Positions 1 through 10,640 of a DNA stretch of 64,000 bases are shown in pieces. Source of the stretch: Incurvaria masculella (Eukaryota > Arthropoda > Insecta > Lepidoptera > Incurvariidae); the NCBI GenBank assembly GCA_946894095.1, contig OX335642.1, forward strand, positions 18,487,021-18,551,020, written 5' to 3'. The first letter of the stretch is position 1; every line of letters starts with the position of its first letter. A program made the translations under genes and the position numbers. The notes below the pieces were generated by a model that did no database searches, was not told where the DNA came from, and saw only the letters and a program-made list of their open reading frames with translations.

Positions 1-600
1 AGAGCAATCCGACCCCTTCCGGTGTCCTTTTCAGCTAATCGATCCGCGTATTGTCGTTTCCTTCTCATAAATTTCTTCATCTATAAATAAACAGTCCTGA
101 GGCTAAATTTAATAATATTGAAGGAAGGATGGTACGTTGAATGGATTCTTAATGAATATGAAAGTAATTAAAACATTCCAACATTGGTGAACATTTTGCG
201 CGTTGTGGCCCAAGTGAAGTTGCAACAATTGAGACAAATACAAGAACATTATTTTAATATATTTTAGAGCTTCTAAACGCGACACAACTGAATAATCCTA
301 ATTATTTCTGAATAATTTCACCACGATCTTTGCACTTACAATAATTTAATATTAAATACAAAACCAAAATATTGGGCACGATTCCAGGCGCAGAAAACGG
401 TTTTACTCTCGAACACAAGAATCATTCGGAACGGTCTTATAGGATTTGTCCCAGGTGGGACCTCCCTAAGGTTAAATCCATTTAAATCCATTTGATAGCC
501 CAATTATTGAGAAAGGTTATTTTACACCACGCACCGAGAAAAAAGAAAAAAGGCGATGCGACGCGTTGGTCGGGAGGCGACAAAAAGTACATAAATTGGC
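1..600. other. No recognisable feature
   Basis: AT-rich sequence with no reading frame of note and no repeat shared with the rest of the window that I can see. Confidence 0.5.
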
Positions 601-733
601 TTACTCCTATTTTCACCACCTCCAGTTACCTGAAATCTGATAGTTAACTTTCGGTTACATTGCATATTTGTATGGTGTAACTGAAAGATAACTTTGGGAT
701 TTTTGTAACTAAGGGTGGTGGAACCGGGCGTTA
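601..733 (-). mobile_element. MITE family C, copy 1 (TTA target duplication)
   Basis: A 127-bp palindromic element (604-730) lies between two TTA trinucleotides (601-603 and 731-733). The arms contain CACCACCTCCAG on the left and GGTGGTGG on the right, with inner arms around AACTTTCGGTTACA and GTAACTGAAAGATAAC. It is the reverse complement of the copy at 60310-60442, which has the same length and the same flanking TTA. A 3-bp TTA duplication is typical of PIF/Harbinger elements, so that superfamily is inferred. It cannot code for a transposase. Confidence 0.8.
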
Positions 734-1296
734 GCCGAGTACAAGTAATCTTTATGAATCTCAGCACTAGTGTAGGAGCGAGAACTCAACCTAAGTACCA
801 CTGCCGCGAGTTAAAGAAAAATGGCACACACATCTACCGGATGCGTCAACTTTTCGAATCTCTATAACCACACAGTGCCAGAGTTCATATTTTTGTAAAC
901 TCTATGGTTTCTCATTTCTATTAAGCTCATTAATTTGCAGCTATATGGCGATTTAGAGAGTATTTTGAGTAAAATAATAAATATCAGTACAGTCGAACAA
1001 AGAGTTTAGGATACACATCCGGTTGAATGAAAAGATGAACAGTCGAAATACTCTGACTTTTGAAAACAATTATAGTGTTGAGTATAGATTCAAACATAGT
1101 TGAGGATGTTACTAGCTACTGAGTAAACAAAACCCTAACAAAATTGAATCAGAGGTTGTATTTAAACACCATTCATTTTTACGTTTAACACGGAAGTGTA
1201 TCCTTTAACCTTTAGTTGACTGTACATTTTGAAAAAGACTAATGTTTTTATCATTTGGCTTTGTCAGGCTTTTTAATTATATGCCTAAAAGCATTG
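734..1296. other. No recognisable feature
   Basis: AT-rich, no supportable coding region or repeat. Confidence 0.5.
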
Positions 1297-2128
1297 AGCA
1301 TGGCAGCGGGAGTAGCAACCGAACCTCGTTTGTATGGAGGCGAAGTAGCCCCTTCTACATTTGTTATTTTAATTTAATTTATTTAAACTTTTTAGTAATC
1401 AAACGACACTAAGTTACGTCACAATGATCCGTGGATTCGATCAATTCGGTAAAGAAGAACACGCAAAGAAACTATAAATGGCGGCAGCGCCTGCGAGAGC
1501 TGTCGCTTACGATTTCGCTTACTACTGATGTTCTCCAGGACGCTACACAGGCTGTAGTAACAGCCAGTACCTTAATTTCGCTACCGTAATACTCATGAGT
1601 TCCGCGACAAAAAAGTTAAAAAAACAAATCTTTAAAGTGTCTAGTTGCCGAGGTATACATTTTTGAAAATTATGTTTTTGTCTGTGTAATTTGACCCGAC
1701 GTTGTAGCCATGCATAAGGAAGGACTTGGCATGAAACCTAGATCCCACGTGGCGTATCAGGCTAATGTCGCCATCTATTTCCAAGTACATACAATGTTCC
1801 CACGTTCATACGGAACATTAGATTATTTATACACTAAATTATTGAATTACTTTGTATGGAACGCCTAACTTTTTGTTTAGAGGATATTCAGCGATAAGTT
1901 ACTAAACTTTTTTGTTTGTTTCAATCCCAATAATCATTTCCTAAGTTTAATGTACTGGGCATTACGACATCCTGTGTGCATAGTGCAACGAACATTCGAT
2001 TTTGCGCGTCCCGAATTCTGTGAACTGACTACAGTTAGACGTATTTTACTAACTCGTGGCCAAGTTGCCGTCATATGAATGAGTTTCGATCGCTACTCCA
2101 GCTCTTCCATGCTCGCTGCCTAAAGCGC
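1297..2128 (+). mobile_element. MITE family A, copy broken by later insertions
   Basis: The left end (1297-1345, GCATGGCAGCGGGAGTAGCA), an internal part (1478-1620, with TTTCGCTTACTACTGATG) and the right part (1985-2128, ending CTTCCATGCTCGCTG) match, in order, the intact family A copy at 14929-15258. The pieces are separated by about 130 bp at 1346-1477 and about 350 bp at 1621-1984; the second gap contains a SINE fragment. The intact length of about 330 bp has been stretched to about 830 bp. Confidence 0.7.
1690..1800 (+). mobile_element. SINE tail fragment inside MITE A
   Basis: The stretch with GTAGCCATGCATAAGGAAGG, CTTGGCATG and CACGTGGCGTATCAGGCTAA matches the 3' half of the SINE body seen in full at 57510-57904. 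The head is missing. Confidence 0.6.
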
Positions 2129-2651
2129 ATCCGGAAGGGGCTCCCGCCGCTCCGGCAAGCGCCCTCAATGCCCCTCCATTGACGCCCACAGTGTGGGTAG
2201 CACGGAAATTAGCGCTATCGAAGGCACCGAGACAAAGGGCGCGTTTTGTCCGTCCATTCGTATCCACCCCTGATCAAAGGGACAGCGAGATGTTCCAACG
2301 GAGTTACTGGTCACTGGGTTGAGTGACGGAATCAAGGCTCCAATGATCGAAATCATGCTCCGGTATAGGCCTTGTTTAACAGACGAACTCATTGGTCGAT
2401 GTGTTGCGCCGGCGTTTACGCCGATGCGTCGGAAGGAAACCCTGCCCAACCTGCCTACCAGATAGACGGTCGGAGGGTGCTGGTAGCAGAACTTTCTGTT
2501 CCACGCCCGATCGCCGACTCTCCACGCGTAGCTCTATAAATACCTACACGGCCGGCATTGCCGTGGTAGCGTTAGTTCAGAAATGCGACTCATAAACGCA
2601 ATTTGTATGTATCCAAGAAGTAAATGCATGTGTCACATGTTCAAAAAAACT
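2129..2651. other. Moderately GC-rich stretch, unassigned
   Basis: Richer in GC and CpG than its surroundings, with short overlapping open frames on both strands between about 2049 and 2595. No protein family is recognisable, and opposing open frames in GC-rich DNA are expected by chance. Confidence 0.35.
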
Positions 2652-2936
2652 TAAAACCGGCCAAGTGCGAGTCAGACTCGCACACGAAGGGTTCCGTACC
2701 ATCGTACAATATTTAACACAAAAAATCACGTTATTTGTATGGGGCACCCCTTTAATTTTTATATTTTTTTTAATTTACCTATTTCTTGTTATAGCGGCAA
2801 AATAAACACACACTCTGTGAAAATTTCAACTCCCTACCTATTACGAGAAGAGATACAGCCCTGTGACGGACGGACGGAAGGACAGCGGAGGCTTAGTAAT
2901 AGGGTTCCATTTTCACCCTTTGCGTACGGAACCCCA
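2652..2936 (-). repeat. Lepidopteran repeat family E, copy 1
   Basis: Reverse-orientation copy. It starts AAAACCGGCCAAGTGCGAGT, continues GACTCGCACACGAAGGGTTC and ends with the hairpin GGGTTCCATTTTCACCC. The (GGAC)n run is short here. I recognise this repeat as abundant in Lepidoptera; its class is uncertain because I see no target duplication or transposase. Confidence 0.85.
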
Positions 2937-3280
2937 AAAATCATATCAGTAGGTGCCAGGTACTAACATTTTTAATGACATCACTAGTTTAGTTACTACC
3001 ATAAACCTGCGTAACTAAAGGGAAACAGTATCATATAATTCTAATGGTGCGAATACCTCTCATAACTGGGGAAGTATTTTCTAAACATACGATTCAACTT
3101 TTTTAAAGTAAACAATAGAAACTTAAACGTTACGTTAACTTGCTGACGTTACATCTATTTTCGTATAGATGCCAGAGACCCTAGTATTCATGGGTTCCAC
3201 ACCAAGAAGTAAGCCATGCCTGAAATAATAAGAAACAACGATAGGAAAGACTGAGGTAAAGGTACGAAATCACGCTATCC
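2937..3280. other. No recognisable feature
   Basis: AT-rich spacer with no supportable gene or repeat. Confidence 0.45.
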
Positions 3281-3545
3281 ACCTTGTCGGAAGATCGTTG
3301 GCGTCTCTCCCTAGCTGGTCGCTGTCAAAGGGCCCACCCGGGTCCGGTTATCTCGAGCGGGCCCTATCCGGGGCGCCATCGCGCCGCGCGGCGGTGGCGG
3401 CCGGAGGCCAGGTGGTTGGTTAATTATTGGCGATCAGTGGGCACACGGAGATTTAGGTGACGACGGTTGTCGTTCGCGAGTGACGACGTAGCGATGACAT
3501 TTTGAAAACGTAGACGAGCCCGTAAGAGCGTCGTTACCCTATCAA
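3281..3545. other. CpG-rich block
   Basis: A dense GC/CpG core around 3330-3410 (for example CGCGCCGCGCGGCGGTGGCGG) stands out from the AT-rich surroundings. It has no open frame of useful length. Promoter or 5' untranslated exon is possible but unproven; an old GC-rich transposon is an alternative. Confidence 0.35.
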
Positions 3546-4436
3546 TTCCCCATACTAGAGCCGATAACTGTTTACATGCTCATAATGATTCACTAGGTTT
3601 TTAAAAATTTGGATTCTAAAATAATCTGTCCAAATCTACGTATGCATGTTTTCAATACATCAATATTTGTTTTAGATGGGACAATATTAGTTAGTATACA
3701 ATGGAAAAGGTTGTATTTTTTTACCTTCATTTTGGAATGTTGTTTACTGGAAAATATAGATATTTAGACAAGACATACGGGCATAGTATCTAACTTTTTA
3801 AGTTCTCAGGGAGGTTTTTCGGTTTAACGGTCCGGTTATCTATCTGAGAAAATAATCTAATCACCAGAAGAGGAATCACATAATGTAATAATGCGATTCA
3901 TAATCTTCAGATTCCTCGTCAAATTTCGCGTTTTGGCTAATAGAGAGAAGCTCCAAATTATAACACGAATCGCGTGCGTTCAGCAGATAGATCGTTCACC
4001 CAAACATGAAAGCTAAGAAAAGAGGCGGAACCTATTCCAGATTTAGTAACAAAAATAGAAATAAATATCCAGTCCAGCCGTGACAGCGACATAGCGATAA
4101 ACTTGCGCTATCACCGACGGCAGTATTTTAACACCCGAAAAGAAGAAACAAGATAAGCACACATAGAGAGTGTAACTGTCTAAGATTTATATCCAGTTCA
4201 CACTAGTTCACACCGGTTCACTTCTAACGGGTGATCTTGTGCCCACTAATGCGACACTACGGACATAATCTAATTGTGTTGTTCCGTTTTACATCCACAA
4301 CATCATAACGTTCCTTAGGTGGGATAGGCAGAGACGATAGAGCGTCATACGGCACGATCACATCATACTTTCCTTGTTTATTCTCATAAATGATCTCTGA
4401 TTTTAGGTGCTACGAATTTGAGCTATGAAAATAATC
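3546..4436. other. No recognisable feature
   Basis: AT-rich spacer without supportable coding or repeat signal. Confidence 0.45.
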
Positions 4437-4549
4437 AAGTCAATTTGCATTACTTTGACATTTCATCCATACAAAATGTGTAAAAGTGACGTCACAAAGT
4501 ACTACTTTTCGTTAGCCTTAGTTTCTGTTGCGACTATTTATCTCAGCCA
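4437..4549 (-). mobile_element. MITE family D, half element
   Basis: Matches the reverse complement of the complete copy at 60139-60312 from its centre to one end: GACGTCACAAAGTACTACTT, then GACTATTTATCTCAGCC at the end. The opposite terminal arm (about 64 bp) is missing, so the copy is broken. Confidence 0.75.
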
Positions 4550-4629
4550 TAGACTCGGATTTACCTAGGTCGGTTTTTTAATCAACTTAAGGATATCAGC
4601 AGTGATCGAATTCGTCAGCGACTGACTGA

Positions 4630-4984
4630 CTAATACCACACCCACCGCCATGATATTAGCTTAACACACCGCATTCCCGAAGGAATTAGGTGTATTGCCA
4701 GGACCTTCCCTTTATGAGCACGGCTACATTGAATTGGTTGGAATACACAGACAATTTTTCATTGACGTTTCGATCGTATTTTCTTCCAATCCGAGGGTAC
4801 AATCCCGGGCAGGATTCACCCTACCACCTAGTAGGGCATAGGACCTAGAGTTTCACGTGGATTAAGAACCACGCGAAATGCTCAGACTCAGAAAGAGAAA
4901 GAGAAAGGGTTCATGAACGGGGCCGGAATTCGAACCCATGACCTCTGGCATGAAAGACAAGCTCATTAGTCCCTGAGGTGGCGT
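4630..4984 (-). mobile_element. tRNA-headed SINE
   Basis: Read on the minus strand it starts with a tRNA-like head (about 4984-4915) with a B-box-like GGGTTCGAATTCCG, continues with a CT-rich linker (CTTTCTCTTTCTCTTTCTGA), then the body GTAGGGTGAATCCTGCCCGG and the tail AGGAAGGTCCTGGCAATACA. The same body follows a 5S-like head at 57510-57904. The A box is degraded. Confidence 0.7.
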
Positions 4985-5039
4985 AATCTACTAGGACTTT
5001 AAAATCGCATTTAACGATGTCAGACCAAAGTTGTCTCTG

Positions 5040-5260
5040 GTTCTACCCGCACTTAAAACAAAAACTTCCACGCCCGAGCCATCCGTGGCAGCGATCGATC
5101 GCCCGGCGGCCGGAGCGCAGCGTGCGACATCTTGACATCTCCTTTGACAGCTGTCAAAACTGTCAAGCCACGCTCCGTGCGTAAGTGCGCCGCGCGGCTC
5201 GCTCTAAAAGCCCTTTCGCATTTTACAGTAAATGTCTTACGGCGTACACGTTTCAGACAT
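5040..5260. other. CpG-rich block with a perfect palindrome
   Basis: GC-rich sequence (5085-5125 and 5160-5215) containing the 16-bp palindrome TTTGACAGCTGTCAAA at 5143-5158. A shorter form, TGACAGCTGTCA, lies at 6164-6175. CAGCTG is an E-box core. A reading frame of 102 codons on the minus strand is not recognisable and is probably chance. Confidence 0.35.
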
Positions 5261-5407
5261 AATTTAAAAGGAACGAGCAAATGATGTGTGCTTGAAGGGT
5301 AAATGAACGATGTGACGGCGGTGCGTGAATGTAAGATATTAGAAAAAGATAAACATATCACTAAGATACGGTGATTTAGTATTCGATGCTTACAGTCATA
5401 TGTTTTT

Positions 5408-5536
5408 AGAGTTTCGTACCCAAATGGTGAAAACGGAACCCTATTACTAAGACTCTGCTGTCAATCCGTCCGTCCGTCTGTCACAGGGCTGTATTTCATG
5501 AACCTTAATAGGTAGGCAGCTGAAATTTTCACTTCC
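5408..5536 (+). repeat. Lepidopteran repeat family E, copy 2 (truncated)
   Basis: Carries the 5' hairpin (AGAGTTTCGTACCC to ACGGAACCCT), a short GTCC run, TGTCACAGGGCTGTAT and GCTGAAATTTTCAC. The 3' half with the CACTTGGCCGG end is absent. Confidence 0.75.
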
Positions 5537-6657
5537 TTTGTTAAACAAATATCCGCGATGCCCTGTAGTATTCACAGGGATTGCAGGATCACCTAAAAAT
5601 ATTAATTTAAAAAAAAAAACCAAAGAGTTTTTTGTCCGCAGGAAAATACTATTGCACACGTATTATTCTGGGAGAAGCATATTATTTTATTATTATATTG
5701 ATTTAATTTATTTATTTAAGACAGCCTTGACTGAAACCTACGCCTCAATATTATTATGACCTTATTCAATCTTTTTTTTTTGTTATAATTAACCGACTTC
5801 AAAATAAGGAGGTTCTCAATTAGTCGGAATCGTTTTTTTATATTAATGTGATTCATCTTAGGTTTTTTGCATCTTTCTCTCCATTTTTACGCACGGAAAG
5901 CTTGGAAATGAAACCATAATTTTATTTACTCCTGACAGCTTTTAATTAAATATACGGATAGGATTTATACCCTATGCAAACGTTGCACCTAGGAATTATT
6001 GGCGTTTTTAAATGGGTTACGAATAAAGAAGAACTCCACCGTAGGAGTTTCCAATGACATGACTGAGAAAAACTCAAGGCCAATGACAATAAAACCATGA
6101 AATATGCACGACAAAGCTCTTAATTAATTTAAATGTGAACTATGCAAGGGTTCGGAAGTTGTGTGACAGCTGTCAAACTAAAACTTCAGCTAAATTAATG
6201 GTCTAGTTCTACCCGACAGCCGAGTCGTGGATCATATCAGGAACTATTAATAAGAAGTATTACTACAGTTACCAAAAGAGAGCCATAAATAACCCCAAGT
6301 CGAAATCCCAAATCTGAAGGCCCATTACGAGTTACGCATTACTTTTCACTAAACCACTCCTTCTGATTCGACAACCTATTTCGCTATCTTACACGATGTT
6401 TATGTACCAGGTGTAAATACATATTTTCAACATTTATACGATTGTTTTTTTTTTACACAAATATAAAAATCCATGGACGTGCGATTGAGTGCATCCCTCA
6501 ATTGCTCCATTAAAGGTAAATAGGTAATCGAAGAGATATAGTGATAAGTGTTGCATAACTCGCAAAAAAGGTTCTGGCTATCAGATTCGATGATGATATT
6601 GTCGAAATGATATGATGATATTCCGCTCTGTGATTTACGTGAGTAATTTTTTTATTG
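5537..6657. other. No recognisable feature
   Basis: AT-rich. Apart from the palindrome at 6164-6175 nothing stands out. The open frames at 6510-6824 overlap on opposite strands and have no protein character. Confidence 0.4.
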
Positions 6658-7213
6658 TTAAGGTGGGCCATCCCGCTCAACTCCCCATACAAACGGGGAA
6701 AGAAGATCACGATCATATTTCTTGTCAGAGATCCCAAATTTTGCTCAAGATTGCTTTATTTGATCGAACTAGATGTCTGATGACCATTGGCATTGTAAAA
6801 TTGTGTTTGGTTTCTAAGTTATAAGTGCCGAAAGTTCGAATTTTTCGCACGTTTTATACAATAACTTTGGAGGTGGATTACGCAATGATAAAGTAAGAAC
6901 ATCTTAAAAAGATTAGTCATCAGACATATATATATATAATAGCTTATTTAATCAAGATTTATAATCTACTTGGTTTTTGCTAGATTTCTTACTACAGCGG
7001 CCGTGGTTTACGGTTTACGGTTTTGTAATTAAAATTTTCGTAAATCTTACCAAATCATACACTATGCACATTGTATTTTTTGTGGACATGTTGCATCTTC
7101 CTCATCACGGAGCCTGTCTTTTTCTTTGAATCAGAGAAGGTCCCAGAGCGCAACAGCACGGATTTGTACCGTGCCCGCGAATGAGTTAGTCCCGCCGGGT
7201 TAGGCCACCTTAA
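6658..7213 (+). mobile_element. MITE family B, copy 1 (TTAA duplication)
   Basis: A 548-bp element (6662-7209) starts GGTGGGCCATCCCGCTC and ends CGCCGGGTTAGGCCACC. It is bounded by TTAA at 6658-6661 and 7210-7213. Homologous copies are at 8651-9180 (inverted) and 22333-22882. TTAA duplications are the hallmark of piggyBac-type insertion, but the terminal bases are not canonical piggyBac; a TA duplication with an element starting AGGTGG would also fit. It has no transposase. Confidence 0.8.
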
Positions 7214-8095
7214 GCGCGACGTATGGCGTGCACCAGTTCCTCAACTAAGAGGTGTCCGAAAACGCCCCTAGTCGAACTTTCTAGGGGGCTGCGAAAACCA
7301 TTCCGGCTTCACATTACGCGTGAAGTACCCCCAGGTCGTACCTTGGGGTAATATCTCGTCTGGGAGTGCATTATATAGGTTACTGGCCCTATAGATACAT
7401 CAAGTATCTGGAGGATCGGTTGGTTCATATTTTGGGAATGTTGATGGTTTATGGTTGCATTCTGTGCCTGTTGCGCGTTGAGAGATTGCATGGTCCTATA
7501 CCCATACCGTCCAAAACTCTTAGGAATAAGGATATTTTCAATTAGGTTAGGTTAGGTTAGGTTAGATTATATTTATTTTATTATACACACGAAAACTACA
7601 TACTTTTGGATGTTCTGGGTTGGACCTTATGTTTTTTGAACTTTATGAAGGCGATCCCAGGCAAATTCGTGTTAATTGACATTCGATGTTGAGTAGGTGT
7701 GAGTCCGTGTGACGAGTTTCTCTAGGCGACGCGACGGGCGTCTTTGGAACTCGCCCACTTCCGCTGGCCGGCCAGTCTGTTCACGTAGAGATAACTTCGA
7801 CCCTACAATTGTAAGTTGAACATTACACGAGCACCATCTTAGAAACACTTTTGACCTAGTAGACGAAAACATACATATATTCCGCAATTGCAATAAACGC
7901 TTGGTATATTCTGAGGGTCGTTCTATCTTCATTATCTGACAGCATAAATACCTCATCAACTTAAATAAAGCAGCGCAGTTTTGCGAAACTACTGGGGACA
8001 AATCTAATCGATAAAGCGGAAACAGCAAAAAAAGTCAAACACCGAAACCACGAGGCAATCTCTTCGTTCACGCTGATCTCCACCAGCACGAGGCC
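7214..8095. other. Mostly unassigned, with a family F fragment
   Basis: At 7282-7310 GGGGCTGCGAAAACCATTCC is a minus-strand piece of repeat family F (compare 12205 and 31122). A short TTAGG run follows at 7542-7564. The rest shows no supportable feature. A 118-codon minus frame at 7672-8028 is unrecognised. Confidence 0.4.
7542..7564 (+). repeat. Interstitial TTAGG telomere-like run
   Basis: Four perfect TTAGG units followed by TTAGA. TTAGG is the ancestral insect telomere motif. Short interstitial runs are common in insects and do not mark a telomere here. Confidence 0.8.
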
Positions 8096-8214
8096 TGGGC
8101 CTTACTACGGTAAATTAACTCACCGGATGAACAGACAAGTGATAAAATCTAAAGTTTAGTTGCATTCCGTGCCGTGCTGTCGAACAACGTGTTATTTGGC
8201 ATTTACCAGTTAGC
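8096..8214. mobile_element. MITE family K, partial copy 1
   Basis: GGTAAATTAACTCACCGGAT with the following GAACAG matches the terminal part of elements at 53818-53990 and 60914-61345. The second inverted end is not visible, so this copy looks truncated. Confidence 0.5.
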
Positions 8215-8247
8215 CGTTGGGTTACAATACAATGGCGGCAGCGCCGC

Positions 8248-8578
8248 CTAGTAAGTTTAATTACAAACTCGCTTTTTACCGATTTTCTCGAGATCCAACG
8301 ACATGAAAAGTTCAATTACAAACTCGCTTAATACCGATTTTCTCGAGATCCAACGACATGAAAAGTTCAATTACAAACTCGCTTACTACCGATTTTCTCG
8401 AGATCCAACGACATGAAAAGTTCAATTACAAACTCGCTTACTACCGATTTTCTCGAGATCCAACGACATGAAAAGTTCAATTACAAACTCGCTTACTACC
8501 GATTTTCTCGAGATCCAACGACATGAAAAGTTCAATTACAAACTCGCTTACTACCGATTTTCTCGAGATCCAACGACG
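8248..8578 (+). repeat. Six-copy 55-bp tandem repeat
   Basis: The unit holds TTACAAACTCGCTTACTACC, GATTTTCTCGAGATCCAACG and ACATGAAAAGTTCAA. GATTTTCTCGAG recurs at 8281, 8336, 8391, 8446, 8501 and 8556, exactly 55 bp apart. The first unit differs most; the inner units are almost identical. The unit corresponds to the interior of MITE A (compare CGCTTACTACTGATTTTC at 15039), so it is an expansion inside that element. Confidence 0.95.
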
Positions 8579-8650
8579 TAAAGAATAAGTAACAAATTCA
8601 CAGGACGCTATTTAGTATAACGAAAATTCGATGTTGCGCATCCCGAATCC

Positions 8651-9180
8651 TTAAGGTGGGCCTTCCCGGCGGGACTCACTCATACGCGGGCACGGTACAA
8701 AACCGTGCTATTGAGCTCTGAAACCTTCACTGTTTCAAAGAAAAAGACAGGCTCATGAGGAGGATGCAACATGTCCACAAAGCAGACAATGCGCATAGTG
8801 TTTAATTTGGTAAGATTTACGAAAATTGTAATTACTAAATGACTTATAGCTAAAAGTAAACCACGACCGCTGTAGACAAAAAAAAACCAAATATATTATA
8901 AATCTTGATTAAATAAGCTGTATGTCTGATGACTAATCTTTTTAAGATGTTCTTACTTTATCATTCCGTAATCCAAGTTATTGTATAAAACGCGCGAAAA
9001 ATTCGAACTTTCGGCACTTATCACTTAGAAACCAAACACAATTTTACAATGTCAACGGTCATCAGACATCTAGTTCGATCAAATAAAGCTATTTTTAAAT
9101 TTGGGATCTCTGACAAGAAATATGATCGTGATCTTCTTTCCCCGTTTGTATGGGGAGTTGAGCGGGAAGGCCCACCCTAA
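8651..9180 (-). mobile_element. MITE family B, copy 2, inserted in MITE A
   Basis: Reverse-orientation copy of the element at 6658-7213: starts GGTGGGCCTTCCCGGCGGGA (8655) and ends GAGCGGGAAGGCCCACC (9176). The flanks are TTAA on the left and CTAA on the right, consistent with a mutated TTAA duplication. The flanking sequence on both sides is MITE A. Confidence 0.85.
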
Positions 9181-9284
9181 GCGAACTAACTACAGTTGGA
9201 CGTTTTCCACTAACTCGCGGCTACGCTGCCGCCATACGAAATAGTTTCGATCGCTGCTCTCGTCCTTCCATGCTCGCTGGTTAG

Positions 9285-9502
9285 GTCAAGGACAGCCATT
9301 CGCAGGGCACAAGAAGCATTAAAAAATTACTTCTTTAAATGAACAAAGAAGCTGCACGCACTCCTACAATCCAGTCCAAATTGAGTCTTTGTACAAATAG
9401 ATTACATTTAAAAAGCAACAGATACTGTATTGCTTTTTTTTTTTCGTCGACGGATTACTATATTTTGTAAGCACTCGTTCGATTATTACGAAAACAGAAT
9501 AG
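9285..9502. other. No recognisable feature
   Basis: AT-rich spacer. Confidence 0.4.
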
Positions 9503-10142
9503 AAAAGGAAGGAGAAGTGGCATGAGGTCGCAATCGCAAATCAACCGTATGGACAATGTGTGCATATAAGCCGTATAGAAAGCTGGCCGCGCCTCTAAGC
9601 TATACAGAGGCCCTAGTCCCACTTGTCACCTAAATCGGCATTTACGTCAAACCGATCGACTAGCATTTTCAAATGTATGGAGAAATTGAACAGCGAGCGG
9701 AGTGGGTGTTAAGCAAACTAACATTTGCGAGTCCGAGTTTGATTTGACAGCGTACTCATCGTCGGCGTAAATACGTTGATGTTGCCGTTTACGCCGACTC
9801 CGATTTTCATACGAATCACTAGTCCGAGTTTTAATTTGACAGTTTCAAGAAGTAAAACTACAGAATAAGTAGTCAAAGTTAGTGTGGGGTTTTACATTTT
9901 TACGTATCTTCGAAGTCTCGTAAACGCCAATATAGGTGAGAACTCGGACTGACCACTCTGGCCCAACATCGGCGCCGCGCGAGAATGTGCTCACGAAATG
10001 CGTTCAGTTCCCGCCCACGCGAACCCTCTAATACGCCTGCGACTATGTTAGCGTGTGGCTTGAATTGGGTTGGTAGTTTTATAAAATTGGGTACAGCGGG
10101 TCTCATAGTAGGCGCTCTAGATGGCACATCTCCTTCCTTCTT
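9503..10142 (-). mobile_element. MITE family G, split by MITE H
   Basis: Read on the minus strand, 10142-9950 matches the left half of the copies at 18826 and 32709 (AGACCCGCTGTACCCAATTT; AACATAGTCGCAGGCGTATT), and 9595-9503 matches their right end (GGAAGGAGAAGTGGCATG in plus orientation). The sequence between them is a separate inverted-repeat element (H). Confidence 0.75.
9608..9948. mobile_element. MITE family H, inserted in MITE G
   Basis: Imperfect inverted ends: left TCCCACTTGTCACCTAAATC followed by GGCATTTACG; right CGTAAACGCCAATATAGGTG followed by AGAACTCGGACT. The interior repeats AGTCCGAGTTTGATTTGACAG twice in diverged form (9729 and 9821). A fragment with the same terminus is at 63085-63130. 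Confidence 0.65.
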
Positions 10143-10311
10143 GATCTGAGATTCCGACGAAATGATTAAGCAACATCACTCCGGCTACGGTGCTATAAAA
10201 TGAACAAAAAGGTAACCGATTAAGAGAGAAACACGGCGAGCCAAAAAAACTTGCTCGCGCTTTCGATTTGGCCGAGTTTATTCCCAACGTTAGAGGTCGA
10301 ATTTATTAAGG
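10143..10311. other. No recognisable feature
   Basis: Short unassigned spacer. Confidence 0.4.
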
Positions 10312-10640
10312 CGGGTACCGTGAGATCAGAAAATTACCCTCCCCATACAAAGTAGTTTGTTAATATTTGAAAACCACTGTTCCAATTTACTTGATATTTG
10401 GTAGCAAATCTAATATACTACACAACGAATATCTGTGCCTGCACATTTTTTAAAATACTGAACCACAGGGTAAAGAAAATGTGTATGAAGCTTTTCTTAT
10501 TCATGTTATTTGACTCGGTGTAGATTAAAAAAAAACATGCAGTCACAGATATTGATATTTGATATTAGATACAAAATATCAAGAAAATTGTAAGAGTGGT
10601 TTTCTTACGATAAGCTTCACTCAGTTTATTCGGTAATTTC
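10312..10640 (+). mobile_element. Repeat/MITE family L, copy 1
   Basis: GCGGGTACCGTGAGATCAGA, CCCCATACAAAGTAGTTTGT and CCACTGTTCCAATTTACTTG match, in inverse orientation, the element at 26378-26690 and in part 29525-30052. I recognise this repeat type from Lepidoptera. The right boundary is uncertain. Confidence 0.55.

Larger units (their letters stand above)
8215..9284 (+). mobile_element. MITE family A with internal tandem array and MITE B insertion
   Basis: Family A sequence runs from CAATGGCGGCAGCG (8230) through a six-fold tandem repeat (8248-8578), then ACAGGACGCTATTTAGT to the CCCGAATCC motif ending 8650. It resumes at 9181 with GCGAACTAACTACAGTTGG and ends CTTCCATGCTCGCTGG near 9284. 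The interruption is exactly MITE B (8651-9180). The left terminal repeat of A is not visible. Confidence 0.8.

Noticed and set aside
7542..7564. Telomere or chromosome end
   Set aside because: Only four TTAGG units, embedded in unique sequence; a second equally short run at 41107.
8248..8578. CRISPR-like array
   Set aside because: Units are contiguous 55-bp tandem repeats with no unique spacers, and the organism is a eukaryote.
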